Assembly (NCBI RefSeq): GCF_001666755.1
Contig: NZ_LZJC01000093.1
Span: forward strand, 1-64,000
From: Mycobacterium sp. E1214
Lineage (GTDB): Bacteria; Actinomycetota; Actinomycetes; Mycobacteriales; Mycobacteriaceae
Length of the DNA stretch: 64,000 bases
Direction of reading: 5' to 3'
In this document: positions 15,848 through 24,787 of the stretch, one piece after another
Layout: each line of letters starts with the position of its first letter
Position numbering within the stretch: position 1 is the stretch's first letter
The notes under the pieces: generated by a model
Told to the model about the DNA's origin: nothing
Seen by the model: the letters and a program-made list of their open reading frames with translations, nothing else
The model's database searches: none
Made by a program: the position numbers and the translations under genes

Positions 15848-17185
15848 GTGAACGTGGTGGCGAGGAAATGCGGTGCCCCACCCAGCGGGTTGGATGGCTC
15901 CGCGAAACGCCCGGACTGCGTCGGGGCCGTGCGGGCGCAGGCCCGCGACCGCACCCAGCACTACGCCGACAGCGCCGCCCGGCGGGCCCGGTTGCTGTCC
16001 ATCACCGCGTGGCTGGCCGTAGCGGTCAGCGCCAGCTTTGTGTTGCTGCAAGTGGTCACCGGCTCCTGGCTGTGGCAGGTGAGCTCAATCAACATCGCCG
16101 CCGCAGTGGTCTTCGCGATCGTCCCGTGGCTGCACAAATTTGGGGACCTGGTCGCGCCGCTGACCTTCCTCGGCGCGGCATACCTCTCGGTCATCGCCAA
16201 CTGTCTGGACGTGGGCACCGGCGCGGGCACCCAATTCTTCTTTCTGGTGGGCGCCTGCCTGGTGGTGTTGTTGCTGGGCATCGAGCACATCGTGCTGGCG
16301 TCCGGCCTGGCGGCGGTGGCCGCGGGGCTGATCATCGCCGTCGAGTTCCTGGTCCCCCGCGACACCGGGTTGCAGCCGAGCTGGGCCCAGTCGGCCGGGT
16401 TCGTCATCACGGCGATCTCCAGCGTGGTCATGGTGGTCGTGACGATGTGGTTCGCGCTGCGCGACACCGCCCGCGCCGAGGCGGTCATGGAGGCGCAATA
16501 CGAACGGTCCGAGGAGCTGCTGGCGAACATGTTGCCGAGCAGCATCGCCGAGCGGCTCAAACAGCCCGACCGCGGTGTCATCGCCGACAAGTACGACGTC
16601 GCGTCGGTGCTGTTCGCCGACATCGTCGGGTTCACGGAACGGGCCAGCAGCACGCCGCCCGCCGACCTGGTGCGCTTTCTGGACCGCCTCTATGGCGCCT
16701 TCGACGCGCTGCTCGACACGCACGGGCTGGAGAAGATCAAGGTGAGCGGCGACTCCTACATGGTGGTCAGCGGCGTTCCCCGGCAGCGGCCCGACCACGC
16801 CCAGGCGCTCGCCGACTTCGCGCTCGACATGGCCGGTGTCGCCGCAGCACAGAAGGATCCGCGCGGCCAGCCGGTCCCGCTGCGCATCGGCATGGCCTGC
16901 GGCCCGGTGGTGGCGGGCGTCGTCGGCTACCGCCGGTTCTTCTACGACGTCTGGGGCGACGCGGTCAACGTCGCCGCCCGCATGGAATCCACCGATTCGG
17001 TGGGCCGCATCCAAGTGCCCGAGGCCATGTACGAACGCCTGAAGGACGAGTTCGTTCTGCAGGAGCGCGGCCGCATCGACGTCAAGGGCAAAGGCTTTAT
17101 GCGCACCTGGTATCTGATCGGTCGCAAGGCAATCGAACCAGCCCGCGACGTGCTCGCCGAGGGCTCGCGCCGCGCGCACGTCTGA
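15848..17185 (+). CDS. cya: Membrane-anchored class III adenylate cyclase (Rv1625c type)
   Basis: This enzyme makes cAMP from ATP at the inner membrane as a homodimer, like a half mammalian cyclase. Six membrane helices lie at about residues 50-200, and the catalytic domain runs from about 250 to 430. All key residues are seen: metal ligands D258 (VLFADIVGFT) and D302 (KVSGDSYMV), adenine-binding K298 and D367, and transition-state R378 (VWGDAVNVAARMES). These equal D256, D300, K296, D365 and R376 of Rv1625c. The start is a GTG at 15848; a GTG at 15857 fits the Mtb start better and is equally possible. A DUF308 gene follows 45 nt downstream. Confidence 0.95.
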   Translation: MNVVARKCGAPPSGLDGSAKRPDCVGAVRAQARDRTQHYADSAARRARLLSITAWLAVAVSASFVLLQVVTGSWLWQVSSINIAAAVVFAIVPWLHKFGDLVAPLTFLGAAYLSVIANCLDVGTGAGTQFFFLVGACLVVLLLGIEHIVLASGLAAVAAGLIIAVEFLVPRDTGLQPSWAQSAGFVITAISSVVMVVVTMWFALRDTARAEAVMEAQYERSEELLANMLPSSIAERLKQPDRGVIADKYDVASVLFADIVGFTERASSTPPADLVRFLDRLYGAFDALLDTHGLEKIKVSGDSYMVVSGVPRQRPDHAQALADFALDMAGVAAAQKDPRGQPVPLRIGMACGPVVAGVVGYRRFFYDVWGDAVNVAARMESTDSVGRIQVPEAMYERLKDEFVLQERGRIDVKGKGFMRTWYLIGRKAIEPARDVLAEGSRRAHV

Positions 17186-17230
17186 CCTAAGTCCCTGTAC
17201 CAGAACCCGGGTTTATGCCAGACTGCGGCC

Positions 17231-17821
17231 ATGACTACCTCCCCTGGTACCGCTGAAGTTCCGAGCTTGTTGCCGCACCTGTGGAAATCCGCTCTGCTGT
17301 CGGGAATCCTGTCGCTGATCGTCGGCGTGGTGGTGCTGGCGTTGCCCGGCCTGTCCATCCTGGCCGCCGCCATCGCCTTCGGCATCTACCTGCTGATCAC
17401 CGGCGCCGCGCAGGTCTTCTTCGCATTCAGCCTGCACGTCTCGGCGGGCAGCCGCATCCTGCTGTTCATCAGCGGGGCCGCGTCACTGATCTTGGCGGTC
17501 TTGGCATTTCGGCATTTCGGCAAGGACCCGCTCACCGCGATCCTGCTGCTGGCCATCTGGATCGGCATCGGCTTCATCTTCCGCGGCGTCGGGACGACCG
17601 TCTCGGCGATCAGTGACCCCCGCCTGCCCGGGCGCGGCTGGAACATCTTCCTCGGGGTGATCACCCTGCTGGCGGGCATCGTTGTCCTGGCGTCCCCGCT
17701 GGAATCGATCGGCGCCCTGGCGTTCGTCGCCGGCATCTGGTTCGTGGTGATCGGCGTGTTCGAGATCGTCTCGTCGTTCGGCATCCGCAAGGCGTCGAAG
17801 ACGCTCGGCGCCGGGGCATAA
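17231..17821 (+). CDS. DUF308/HdeD-family membrane protein (Rv1624c type)
   Basis: A 196-residue integral membrane protein with about six hydrophobic helices arranged as repeated DUF308 hairpins (SGILSLIVGVVVLALPGLS, then FLGVITLLAGIVVLASPLES). HdeD in E. coli is linked to acid stress, but the molecular role of the family is not known. It has the same position and size as Rv1624c between the cyclase and cydA. The ATG at 17231 follows TGCCAGACTGCGGCC with no strong ribosome binding site. Confidence 0.85.
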   Translation: MTTSPGTAEVPSLLPHLWKSALLSGILSLIVGVVVLALPGLSILAAAIAFGIYLLITGAAQVFFAFSLHVSAGSRILLFISGAASLILAVLAFRHFGKDPLTAILLLAIWIGIGFIFRGVGTTVSAISDPRLPGRGWNIFLGVITLLAGIVVLASPLESIGALAFVAGIWFVVIGVFEIVSSFGIRKASKTLGAGA

Positions 17822-17847
17822 GCCCACGTAGCGCGCCGCCCCGTCAT

Positions 17848-17866
17848 CTACTACACTATGTCGTAG
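17848..17866. promoter_or_regulatory. Dyad upstream of cydABDC
   Basis: CTACTACACTATGTCGTAG is a 19-bp near-palindrome, with half sites TACTACA and TGTCGTA that differ at one base when reversed, around a 3-nt centre. It lies 37 bases before the cydA ATG. The TACA/TGT core recalls BlaI/MecI/CopY-type operators, though the spacing is one base longer than theirs. Confidence 0.5.
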
Positions 17867-17902
17867 TTGCCCGTAGGGCCTCAGCGATCTGGGGAGATGA
17901 CA

Positions 17903-19366
17903 ATGAGTGTCGTCGACATCTCGCGGTGGCAGTTCGGTATCACGACCGTCTACCACTTCATCTTCGTGCCGCTCACGATCGGCCTCGCTCCCCTGCTGGC
18001 CGTCATGCAAACGGCGTGGGTGGCCACCGGTAAGACGGCGTGGTATCGCCTCACCAAGTTCTTCGGCAAGCTGTTCTTGATCAACTTCGCCATCGGCGTG
18101 GCGACCGGAATCGTCCAGGAATTCCAGTTCGGGATGAACTGGAGCGAGTACTCGAAATTCGTCGGCGACGTCTTCGGCGCACCGCTGGCCATGGAGGGGC
18201 TGTTCGCCTTTTTCTTCGAGTCCACCTTCATCGGCCTGTGGATCTTCGGCTGGAGCCGGCTGCCGAAACTTGTTCACCTGGCCTGCATTTGGATCGTCGC
18301 GCTGAGCGTCAACGCGTCGGCGTTCTTCATCATCGTGGCCAACTCGTTCATGCAGCACCCGGTCGGTGCGCACTTCAACCCGGCGACGCGACGCGCCGAG
18401 CTGGACGACATCTTCACGCTGTTGTCCAACAACACCGCCCGGGCGGCGTTTTCCCACACGGTGGCGGGCGCGTTGCTGACCGCCGCGACGTTCGTCGCCG
18501 CGGTCAGTGCGTGGTGGCTGGTGCGCTCACAACGGCGCGGACCCGCCGCCGCGACGGACGCCCGCACCATGTTCCGGCCCGCGGTGATTCTCGGTTGCGG
18601 CGTGGCGCTGCTCGCCACGGCCGGACTGTTCTTCACGGGCGACCGCCAAGGCAAGCTGATGTTCGTCCAGCAGCCGATGAAGATGGCATCGGCGGAGTCG
18701 TTGTGCGCCACCGCAACCGACCCCGACTTCTCGGTGCTGACCATCGGCACCCACAACAACTGCGGCAGCGTCACCGAGGTGATCAAGGTCCACTACGTGT
18801 TGCCGTTCTTGGCCGAAGGCCGGTTGAGCGGCGTGACCTTGCAGGGAGTGAACGACCTGCAGCACCAGTATCAGCAGCGCTTCGGGCCGAATGACTACCG
18901 GCCCAACCTGTTCGTCACCTACTGGTCGTTTCGGGCCATGATCGGCTTCATGCTGGTGCCGGTCGCCTTCGCCCTGGCGGCCCTGTGGCTGACGCGCGGC
19001 GGCCGGACACCCCGGCAGCGTTGGTTCTCCCGCTTCGCGTTGCTCACCATCCCCACGCCGTTCCTGGCCAACATCGCCGGGTGGGTGTTCACCGAGATGG
19101 GCCGCCAACCGTGGGTGGTGGCGCCCAATCCGACTGGCGACCAAGCGCTTCGCATCACCGTCCGCGAGGGGGTGTCGCATCTGCCGCCGGGGCTGGTGGT
19201 GACGTCGCTGACGACCTTCACCCTGGTGTATGCGGCGCTGGCAGTCGTCTGGTTCTTCCTGCTGAGGCGCTACGTCGTCGAAGGGCCGCTCGAGCACGAC
19301 GCCGAACCGGCGCCGCCGCGCGCGCCCAGCGCGGACGAGGTGGCGCCGCTGTCCTTCGCCTACTGA
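17903..19366 (+). CDS. cydA: Cytochrome bd quinol oxidase subunit I
   Basis: CydA binds the quinol and the three hemes of cytochrome bd, the high-affinity, cyanide-resistant terminal oxidase in the membrane. It has 487 residues. The conserved N-terminus gives heme ligand H18 (TTVYHFIF) and the GRQPW motif follows VFTEMGRQPW. The quinol loop is of the short type usual in actinobacteria. A second ATG at 17903 is chosen because GGGGAG lies 6 nt before it; the ATG at 17897 touches that motif. cydB follows 37 nt later. Expression in mycobacteria rises under low oxygen or inhibition of the bcc-aa3 branch. Confidence 0.97.
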   Translation: MSVVDISRWQFGITTVYHFIFVPLTIGLAPLLAVMQTAWVATGKTAWYRLTKFFGKLFLINFAIGVATGIVQEFQFGMNWSEYSKFVGDVFGAPLAMEGLFAFFFESTFIGLWIFGWSRLPKLVHLACIWIVALSVNASAFFIIVANSFMQHPVGAHFNPATRRAELDDIFTLLSNNTARAAFSHTVAGALLTAATFVAAVSAWWLVRSQRRGPAAATDARTMFRPAVILGCGVALLATAGLFFTGDRQGKLMFVQQPMKMASAESLCATATDPDFSVLTIGTHNNCGSVTEVIKVHYVLPFLAEGRLSGVTLQGVNDLQHQYQQRFGPNDYRPNLFVTYWSFRAMIGFMLVPVAFALAALWLTRGGRTPRQRWFSRFALLTIPTPFLANIAGWVFTEMGRQPWVVAPNPTGDQALRITVREGVSHLPPGLVVTSLTTFTLVYAALAVVWFFLLRRYVVEGPLEHDAEPAPPRAPSADEVAPLSFAY

Positions 19367-19403
19367 GGCGCGTGCGAGTTTCTGGCCCGAAAGGAGCTGA
19401 CCG

Positions 19404-20444
19404 ATGGGGCTGCAAGAGTTGTGGTTCGGCGTGATCGGGCTGCTGTTTTTGGGGTTCTTCGTCCTCGAGGGTTTCGACTTCGGCGTCGGCATGCTGATGG
19501 AGCCGTTCGCGCGCGTCGGGATCGGCGAGGCCGAGCCGTTGCGACGCACGGCGCTCAACACCATCGGGCCGGTATGGGACGGTAACGAAGTGTGGCTGAT
19601 CGTCGGCGGGGCGGCCATGTTTGCCGCCTTCCCCGGCTGGTACGCCACCGTGTTCTCCACGCTGTATCTGCCCCTGCTGGCCATCCTGTTCGGCATGATC
19701 GTGCGGGCGGTGGCCATCGAATGGCGCGGCAAGATCGACGACACCGGGTGGCGAGGCTGGGCCGACGTCGCGATCGCGACCGGTTCGTGGCTGCCCGCGG
19801 TGCTGTGGGGCGTCGCGTTCGCCGTCCTGGTGCGCGGGCTTCCGGTGGGCGCCGACGGCCATGTCCACCTGTCGATCACCGACGTGCTCAACCCCTACAC
19901 GCTGCTGGGCGGGCTGGCCACCGCCGGGCTGTTCTCGTTCTACGGCGCCGCGTTCGTCGCGTTGAAGACCTCCGGCGCCATCCGCGACGACGCCTACCGC
20001 TTCGGGCGGTGGTTGTCCCTGCCGGTCACGGGAGTGGTTGCCGCGTTTGGTCTTTGGACGCAACTGGCGCACGGCAAGGACTGGACCTGGCTGGCGCTCG
20101 GGCTGGCCGTGGCGGCGCAGCTGGCGGCGGTGCTGCTGGTCTGGCGGCGCGCGTCGGACGGATGGGCGTTCACGTGTGTCGCGCTGGTGGTTGCCGCCGT
20201 CGTCATTCTGCTGTTCGGGTCGCTGTATCCCAACCTGGTGCCCTCGACGTTGAACCCCCACTGGAGCGTCACCATCTACAACGCGTCGTCCACCCCGTAC
20301 ACGCTGAAGGTGATGACGTGGGTGACGGCCTTCATGGCGCCGCTGACCGTCGTCTACCAGGCGTGGTCGTATTGGATCTTCCGGCAACGGATTTCGGCCG
20401 ACCGCATTCCACCGCCCATCGGGCTGGCAAGGCGCTCGACCTGA
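19404..20444 (+). CDS. cydB: Cytochrome bd quinol oxidase subunit II
   Basis: CydB is the second membrane subunit of cytochrome bd. Its 346 residues equal the Mtb length. It has about eight to nine helices, with the typical start LQELWFGVIGLLFLGFFVLE and the conserved WDGNEVW after the first pair of helices. An AAAGGAG ribosome binding site precedes the ATG at 19404. Its stop lies close to or inside the start region of cydD, so cydABDC is one transcript. Confidence 0.97.
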   Translation: MGLQELWFGVIGLLFLGFFVLEGFDFGVGMLMEPFARVGIGEAEPLRRTALNTIGPVWDGNEVWLIVGGAAMFAAFPGWYATVFSTLYLPLLAILFGMIVRAVAIEWRGKIDDTGWRGWADVAIATGSWLPAVLWGVAFAVLVRGLPVGADGHVHLSITDVLNPYTLLGGLATAGLFSFYGAAFVALKTSGAIRDDAYRFGRWLSLPVTGVVAAFGLWTQLAHGKDWTWLALGLAVAAQLAAVLLVWRRASDGWAFTCVALVVAAVVILLFGSLYPNLVPSTLNPHWSVTIYNASSTPYTLKVMTWVTAFMAPLTVVYQAWSYWIFRQRISADRIPPPIGLARRST

Positions 20445-20476
20445 GCAACGCAGCGCCGCGCCAAAGCCGGGCACCC

Positions 20477-22123
20477 TTGGATCCGCGACTATGGCGGGCG
20501 TCGGGCGCGGTGCGCCGGTACCTGATCGCCTCGGTCGGTTGCGGGGTGGTGATCTCCGCGAGCGCGATCGGCGCGGCGATCGTGCTGGCCGGCATCGTCG
20601 CGCGCGTGGTCGACGAGGCCTCCCGGCGGGACCTTCGCGGCGAGCTGGGGCCCCTCTCGATCCTGTTCCTGCTGTGGGCAATTCGCGCGGGAACGCAATG
20701 GCTGGCGGCCCGCCTGGGGCAGCGCGGGGCCAGCGCGGTCATCGCCGACCTGTCGGGTCAGGTGCTGACCGCGGTCACCGCCCGGCCGCCCGGCGAGCTG
20801 GCCGCGCAACGCGACACCGCCGCAGTGGTGGCGACGCGTGGGCTCGACGGCCTGCGCGCCTACCTCACCGGCTATCTGCCGACGCTGATCCTCGCCGCGA
20901 TCCTCACCCCGGCGACCGTCGCCGTGGTCGCGATCTACGACCTGAAATCGGTGGTGGTCGTAGCGATCACCCTGCCGCTGATCCCGGTGTTCATGGTGCT
21001 GATCGGCTTGGCGACCGCCGAACGGTCGGCGGCCGCGCTGGCCGCCATCACGACCCTGCAGGCGAGGCTGCTCGACGTGATCGCGGGGATCCCGACCCTG
21101 CGGGCGCTGGGCCGCGCCCGCGGGCCGGAGCGCCGCATCGCCGAACTCGCCGCGGCGCACCGGCGTTCGACCATGGCCACCCTGCGGATCGCGTTCCTAT
21201 CGGCCTTGGTGCTGGAATTGCTGGCGACCCTCGGCGTGGCACTGATCGCGGTCGGAATCGGGCTGCGCCTGGTGTTCGGGGAGATGACGCTGACCGCGGG
21301 TCTGACGGTCCTGCTGTTGGCGCCCGACGTCTATTGGCCGCTGCGCCGCATCGGCGTGGAATTCCATGCGGCGCAGGACGGCAGGACCGCCGCCGGGGCG
21401 GCGTTCGCGCTCATCGGCGAGCCGCCGTCCCGGCCCGCCCCGACGCGAACCGTCACGGCCCGCGGTGCACCGGTGCGCCTCGAAACGCTCTGCGTGACGG
21501 GCCGCGACGGCCAGGCGCCGCACCGGCTGACCGCGGTCCTCCAACCGGGATCCGTCACCGTGCTGACCGGACGCAACGGCGCGGGCAAAAGCACCACGCT
21601 GCAGGCCATCGCCGGGCTCACCGTGCCGACGTCGGGCCGGGTCACCGTCGCCGGGGTGGACGTCACCGCGCTGGAACCGGAGGGCTGGTGGCGGCAGCTG
21701 TCATGGCTGCCGCAACGCCCGGTGTTGGTGCCCGGCAGCGTCGGTGACAACCTCCGGTTGTTCGGCGAGCTGGACGACACCGAATACGCTTGCGCGGCCT
21801 CCGGATTCGACGCGGTGCTGGCCGAGCTTCCCGACGGCCTGCGCACGCCACTCGGGCGCGGCGGCGTCGGGCTGTCGCTGGGTCAGCGCCAGCGGCTGGG
21901 GCTGGCCCGCGCGCTCGGCTCGTCGGCCGCGGTGCTGCTGCTCGACGAACCGACCGCGCACCTGGACGCCACCACGGAGCATCGCGTCCTGCGGGCCCTC
22001 GTCGAGCGCGCCCGCGGCGGCGCGACCGTGGTGGTCGTCGGCCATCGGGAACCCGTCATCGCCATCGCCGACCAGGTGGTCGGTGTGGTCGCGGAAAGCG
22101 GGGTGCGCCGTGCGCCGGTCTGA
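20477..22123 (+). CDS. cydD: ABC transporter permease/ATPase CydD
   Basis: CydD forms with CydC a heterodimeric ABC exporter of thiols (cysteine, glutathione in E. coli) or heme-related compounds, needed to assemble cytochrome bd. Six membrane helices precede the ATPase. The Walker A is TGRNGAGKS, the signature motif reads LSLGQRQRL and Walker B is VLLLDEPTAHLD. The start is uncertain: there is no ATG or GTG at the expected place. A TTG at 20477 gives LDPRLWRASGAVRR, agreeing with Mtb from LDPRLWRA on (548 residues). A CTG at 20441 overlapping the cydB stop, with AAGG in front, would give 560 residues. Confidence 0.93.
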   Translation: MDPRLWRASGAVRRYLIASVGCGVVISASAIGAAIVLAGIVARVVDEASRRDLRGELGPLSILFLLWAIRAGTQWLAARLGQRGASAVIADLSGQVLTAVTARPPGELAAQRDTAAVVATRGLDGLRAYLTGYLPTLILAAILTPATVAVVAIYDLKSVVVVAITLPLIPVFMVLIGLATAERSAAALAAITTLQARLLDVIAGIPTLRALGRARGPERRIAELAAAHRRSTMATLRIAFLSALVLELLATLGVALIAVGIGLRLVFGEMTLTAGLTVLLLAPDVYWPLRRIGVEFHAAQDGRTAAGAAFALIGEPPSRPAPTRTVTARGAPVRLETLCVTGRDGQAPHRLTAVLQPGSVTVLTGRNGAGKSTTLQAIAGLTVPTSGRVTVAGVDVTALEPEGWWRQLSWLPQRPVLVPGSVGDNLRLFGELDDTEYACAASGFDAVLAELPDGLRTPLGRGGVGLSLGQRQRLGLARALGSSAAVLLLDEPTAHLDATTEHRVLRALVERARGGATVVVVGHREPVIAIADQVVGVVAESGVRRAPV

Positions 22124-23783
22124 GGGTGCCCGCGCCGTGGGCGCCGCCGTCATCGACCTGCTGCGTCCGCGGCTGGGACGCGTCGTGGTCGCCGTCGCGC
22201 TGGGGGTGTTGTCGCTGGGCAGCGCGCTGGCCCTGGCGGCGGTCGCGGCGTGGCTGATCACCCGGGCGTGGCAGATGTCACCCGTGCTGGACCTGTCGAT
22301 CGCGGCGGTCGCGGTGCGCACGTTCGCCATCTCGCGCGCCGTTTCGCACTACTGCGAGCGGCTGGCGTCGCACGACACCGCCCTGCGGGCGGCCGGCACC
22401 GCCCGGGAACGGATCTATCGCCGCCTGGCGCGCGGCCCGGCCGCGGCGGCGGTGCGGCTGTCCAGCGGTCAGCTGGTGGCGCGGGTGGGCGCCGACGTCG
22501 ACGAACTGGCCAACGTGCTGGTGCGCGCGATCGTGCCGATGGGTGTCGCGGTGGTGCTCGCCGTGGCGGCGGTAGCGGTGGTCGCGGTCGTCTCGGTGCC
22601 CGCGGCGCTGGTGCTGGCGGTCTGCCTGGCGTCGTCCGGCGTCGTGGGGCCGGCGCTGGCGGGCCGGGCGGCGGCCTCGCAGGAAGCCCTTGCGCGCGAA
22701 CACCTTTCGGAGCGCGACGCGGCCGCCCTGCTCGCGCTCGAGCACGCGCCCGAGCTGCGGGTCGCCGGGCGCCTCGCGGGGGTCATCGCCGAGTCGCGGC
22801 GCCGCCAGCGCGCTTGGGGTGCCGCCCTGGATGCGGCCGCCCGGCCGGTGGCCGTGTCCGAGGCCGTGCCCACCGCGGCAATCGGGATCAGCGTGCTGGG
22901 CGCGGTCGTGGCGGCGATCGGGCTGGGCCATACCGTCGCGCCCACCACGCTGGCCGTTCTCATGTTGCTGCCGCTGTCCGCGTTCGAGGCCATGACGCCG
23001 CTGCCGGCCGCCGCTGTCCAGTTGACGCGTTCGCGCCTCGCCGCCCGCCGGCTGCGCGACCTCGCCCCACCCGAGCCGGGACCCGAGCCCCCGGCCGAGG
23101 CCGCGCCGGCGCCCGCGCGCACGGCTCGGTTGTGCGCCGACGTCGTGTCCGGCCACCCGGGCGCTGGCCGTTCGGCCCGCGTGACGCTCGACCTGCCACC
23201 CGGCGCCCGACTGGCCGTGACGGGCTCCAGCGGGTCCGGCAAGACGACGCTGTTGATGACGTTGGCCGGTTTGTTGCCCGCGCTGGACGGCCGCGTTGCG
23301 CTCGACGGCATCAATGTCGACCGGTGGCGCGAGGCCGAACTACGCAGTGCGGTCTGCTTTTTCGCCGAGGACGCCCACGTGTTCGCCACCACCGTGCGGG
23401 ACAACCTGCTGGTCGCCCGCGGCGACTGCGGGGACGACGAGCTGTCCGCCGCGCTGCGCGCCGTCGGGTTGGGCGACTGGGTCGCGGGCCTGCCCGACGG
23501 CTTGTCGACGGTGCTGACCGGCGGCGCACAAGCCCTCTCGGCCGGGCAGCGGCGCCGGCTGCTGCTGGCGCGCGCGGTGCTCTGCCGGGCGGGAATCCTG
23601 TTGCTGGACGAACCCACCGAGCACCTCGACGCGGTGGACGCGCAGCGCGTGCTCCTCGACCTGCTGAGCCCCGGGTCGGCGCTGCTCGGCGCGGACCGTA
23701 CGGTCGTGGTGGCCACCCATCAGCTGCCCGGCGGCGTCGACTGCCGCGAGTGGCGCATCGACGCGGCCGCACCGGCCGGCTGA
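22110..23783 (+). CDS. cydC: ABC transporter permease/ATPase CydC
   Basis: CydC is the partner of CydD in the exporter needed for cytochrome bd maturation. The GTG at 22110 overlaps cydD by 14 nt and gives 557 residues (576 in Mtb). The membrane part holds HYCERLASHDTALR, typical of CydC. The ATPase has Walker A TGSSGSGKTT, signature LSAGQRRRL and Walker B ILLLDEPTEHLD. CydC in this operon is more Ala/Val-rich in its membrane part than CydD. The gene ends 6 nt before the convergent LysR gene. Confidence 0.94.
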   Translation: MRRSEGARAVGAAVIDLLRPRLGRVVVAVALGVLSLGSALALAAVAAWLITRAWQMSPVLDLSIAAVAVRTFAISRAVSHYCERLASHDTALRAAGTARERIYRRLARGPAAAAVRLSSGQLVARVGADVDELANVLVRAIVPMGVAVVLAVAAVAVVAVVSVPAALVLAVCLASSGVVGPALAGRAAASQEALAREHLSERDAAALLALEHAPELRVAGRLAGVIAESRRRQRAWGAALDAAARPVAVSEAVPTAAIGISVLGAVVAAIGLGHTVAPTTLAVLMLLPLSAFEAMTPLPAAAVQLTRSRLAARRLRDLAPPEPGPEPPAEAAPAPARTARLCADVVSGHPGAGRSARVTLDLPPGARLAVTGSSGSGKTTLLMTLAGLLPALDGRVALDGINVDRWREAELRSAVCFFAEDAHVFATTVRDNLLVARGDCGDDELSAALRAVGLGDWVAGLPDGLSTVLTGGAQALSAGQRRRLLLARAVLCRAGILLLDEPTEHLDAVDAQRVLLDLLSPGSALLGADRTVVVATHQLPGGVDCREWRIDAAAPAG

Positions 23784-23789
23784 GCCCCG

Positions 23790-24641
23790 TCAGTCGTCGG
23801 TGGCCAGCACGTCGCGCACCGCGGCGTCGACGGTGCGCAGCACCTCGGGGTCGATGCCGGCGCGCCCGCGCACCAGGATCGAGGCGTAGTTGGCCGCCGG
23901 CAGTCCCTCGGCGGGGCACAACCCGTCGGGCAGCTTCCCGATCATCGGCAGCAGCGCCACCCCCAGCCCGGAACGCACCGCCGCGCACAGGCCGGAAAGG
24001 TCACCGCACTCGGCGGCGATCTCGTAGGCAATGCGGCGTTTCTCCAAGATCGCGAAGGCAGGTTCGCGCAGCGTGCAGGGCTCCGAATAAATCACCAGCG
24101 GCAACGGGTCGCGAGTCGATGCGGCAAAGCTGCGCGATGAGACCCATTGCAGCCGAACCGATCCCGAGGCGTTGGCGCGGTCCAGCCCGGCGCCGTCGAG
24201 CATGATCGCCAGGTCGACAAGCCCGCGGTCGATCGACTCGGCCAACGACACGTTGCGGTCGAGCTTGAAACGCACCCGCCGGTCGGGCAGCCGTTCGCGC
24301 AGCACCCCGGTCAGGCCGGCCAGCATCACGTCCGCCCCATGCTCCGTGGCACCGATGGTCAGCAGTGTGTGTTCGGTCGCGCCCAGGTCGTCGAGCGCCG
24401 CATCGTGGGCGGCGAGGATCACCCGGGCGTGCCGCAACACCTTTTGGCCGACCTCGGTGAAGATCACCCCGCGACCGGAGCGCTCGACCACGGTCTGACC
24501 CACGACGGTCTCGATCCTGCGCAGGTGCTGGCTGACCGCCGACTGGCTCAGGTGCAGCGCGGCGGCGGCGCGGTGAAATCCACCACAGTCGGCCACCGCG
24601 ACGAGGCTGCGCAGCGGGGCGATGTCCAGAACTTGAGCCAC
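23790..24641 (-). CDS. LysR-family transcriptional regulator
   Basis: A 283-residue LysR regulator. The N-terminal helix-turn-helix spans about residues 8-65 (FHRAAAALHLSQSAVSQHLR), a linker helix follows, and the effector-binding domain is residues 90-280 (GSGLGVALLP-like motif in RSGLGVALLPMIGK). The effector is unknown. It starts with GTG at 24641 and diverges from an EamA transporter gene, the classic arrangement in which a LysR protein controls the neighbour and itself. No gene of this kind separates cydC from Rv1619 in Mtb. Confidence 0.88.
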   Translation of the reverse strand: MAQVLDIAPLRSLVAVADCGGFHRAAAALHLSQSAVSQHLRRIETVVGQTVVERSGRGVIFTEVGQKVLRHARVILAAHDAALDDLGATEHTLLTIGATEHGADVMLAGLTGVLRERLPDRRVRFKLDRNVSLAESIDRGLVDLAIMLDGAGLDRANASGSVRLQWVSSRSFAASTRDPLPLVIYSEPCTLREPAFAILEKRRIAYEIAAECGDLSGLCAAVRSGLGVALLPMIGKLPDGLCPAEGLPAANYASILVRGRAGIDPEVLRTVDAAVRDVLATDD

Positions 24642-24721
24642 CCCCGCACCATAGTCTGATCAGCGAAGGTGATCAATCAACGGGCAGAAGTCGCGAATCG
24701 CCGAAATTCCATCGCGGTGCC

Positions 24722-24738
24722 GATAAGCAATGCTGATC
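24722..24738. promoter_or_regulatory. Candidate LysR box
   Basis: GATAAGC-AAT-GCTGATC is an inverted repeat with one mismatch. It contains the T-N11-A pattern (T24724, A24736) expected of LysR operators. It lies 50 bases before the EamA start, and a second GATCA pair lies nearer the LysR gene at about 24659-24675. Confidence 0.45.
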
Positions 24739-24787
24739 GGTTGCGATCGCCAATAATCGTTGGACTTGGGCAGCGTTTCCCGCGACC

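Noticed and set aside
19592..20476. Extension of cydD through cydB
   Set aside because: It runs in another frame of cydB and has no membrane or ATPase features. CydD homology begins near 20477.
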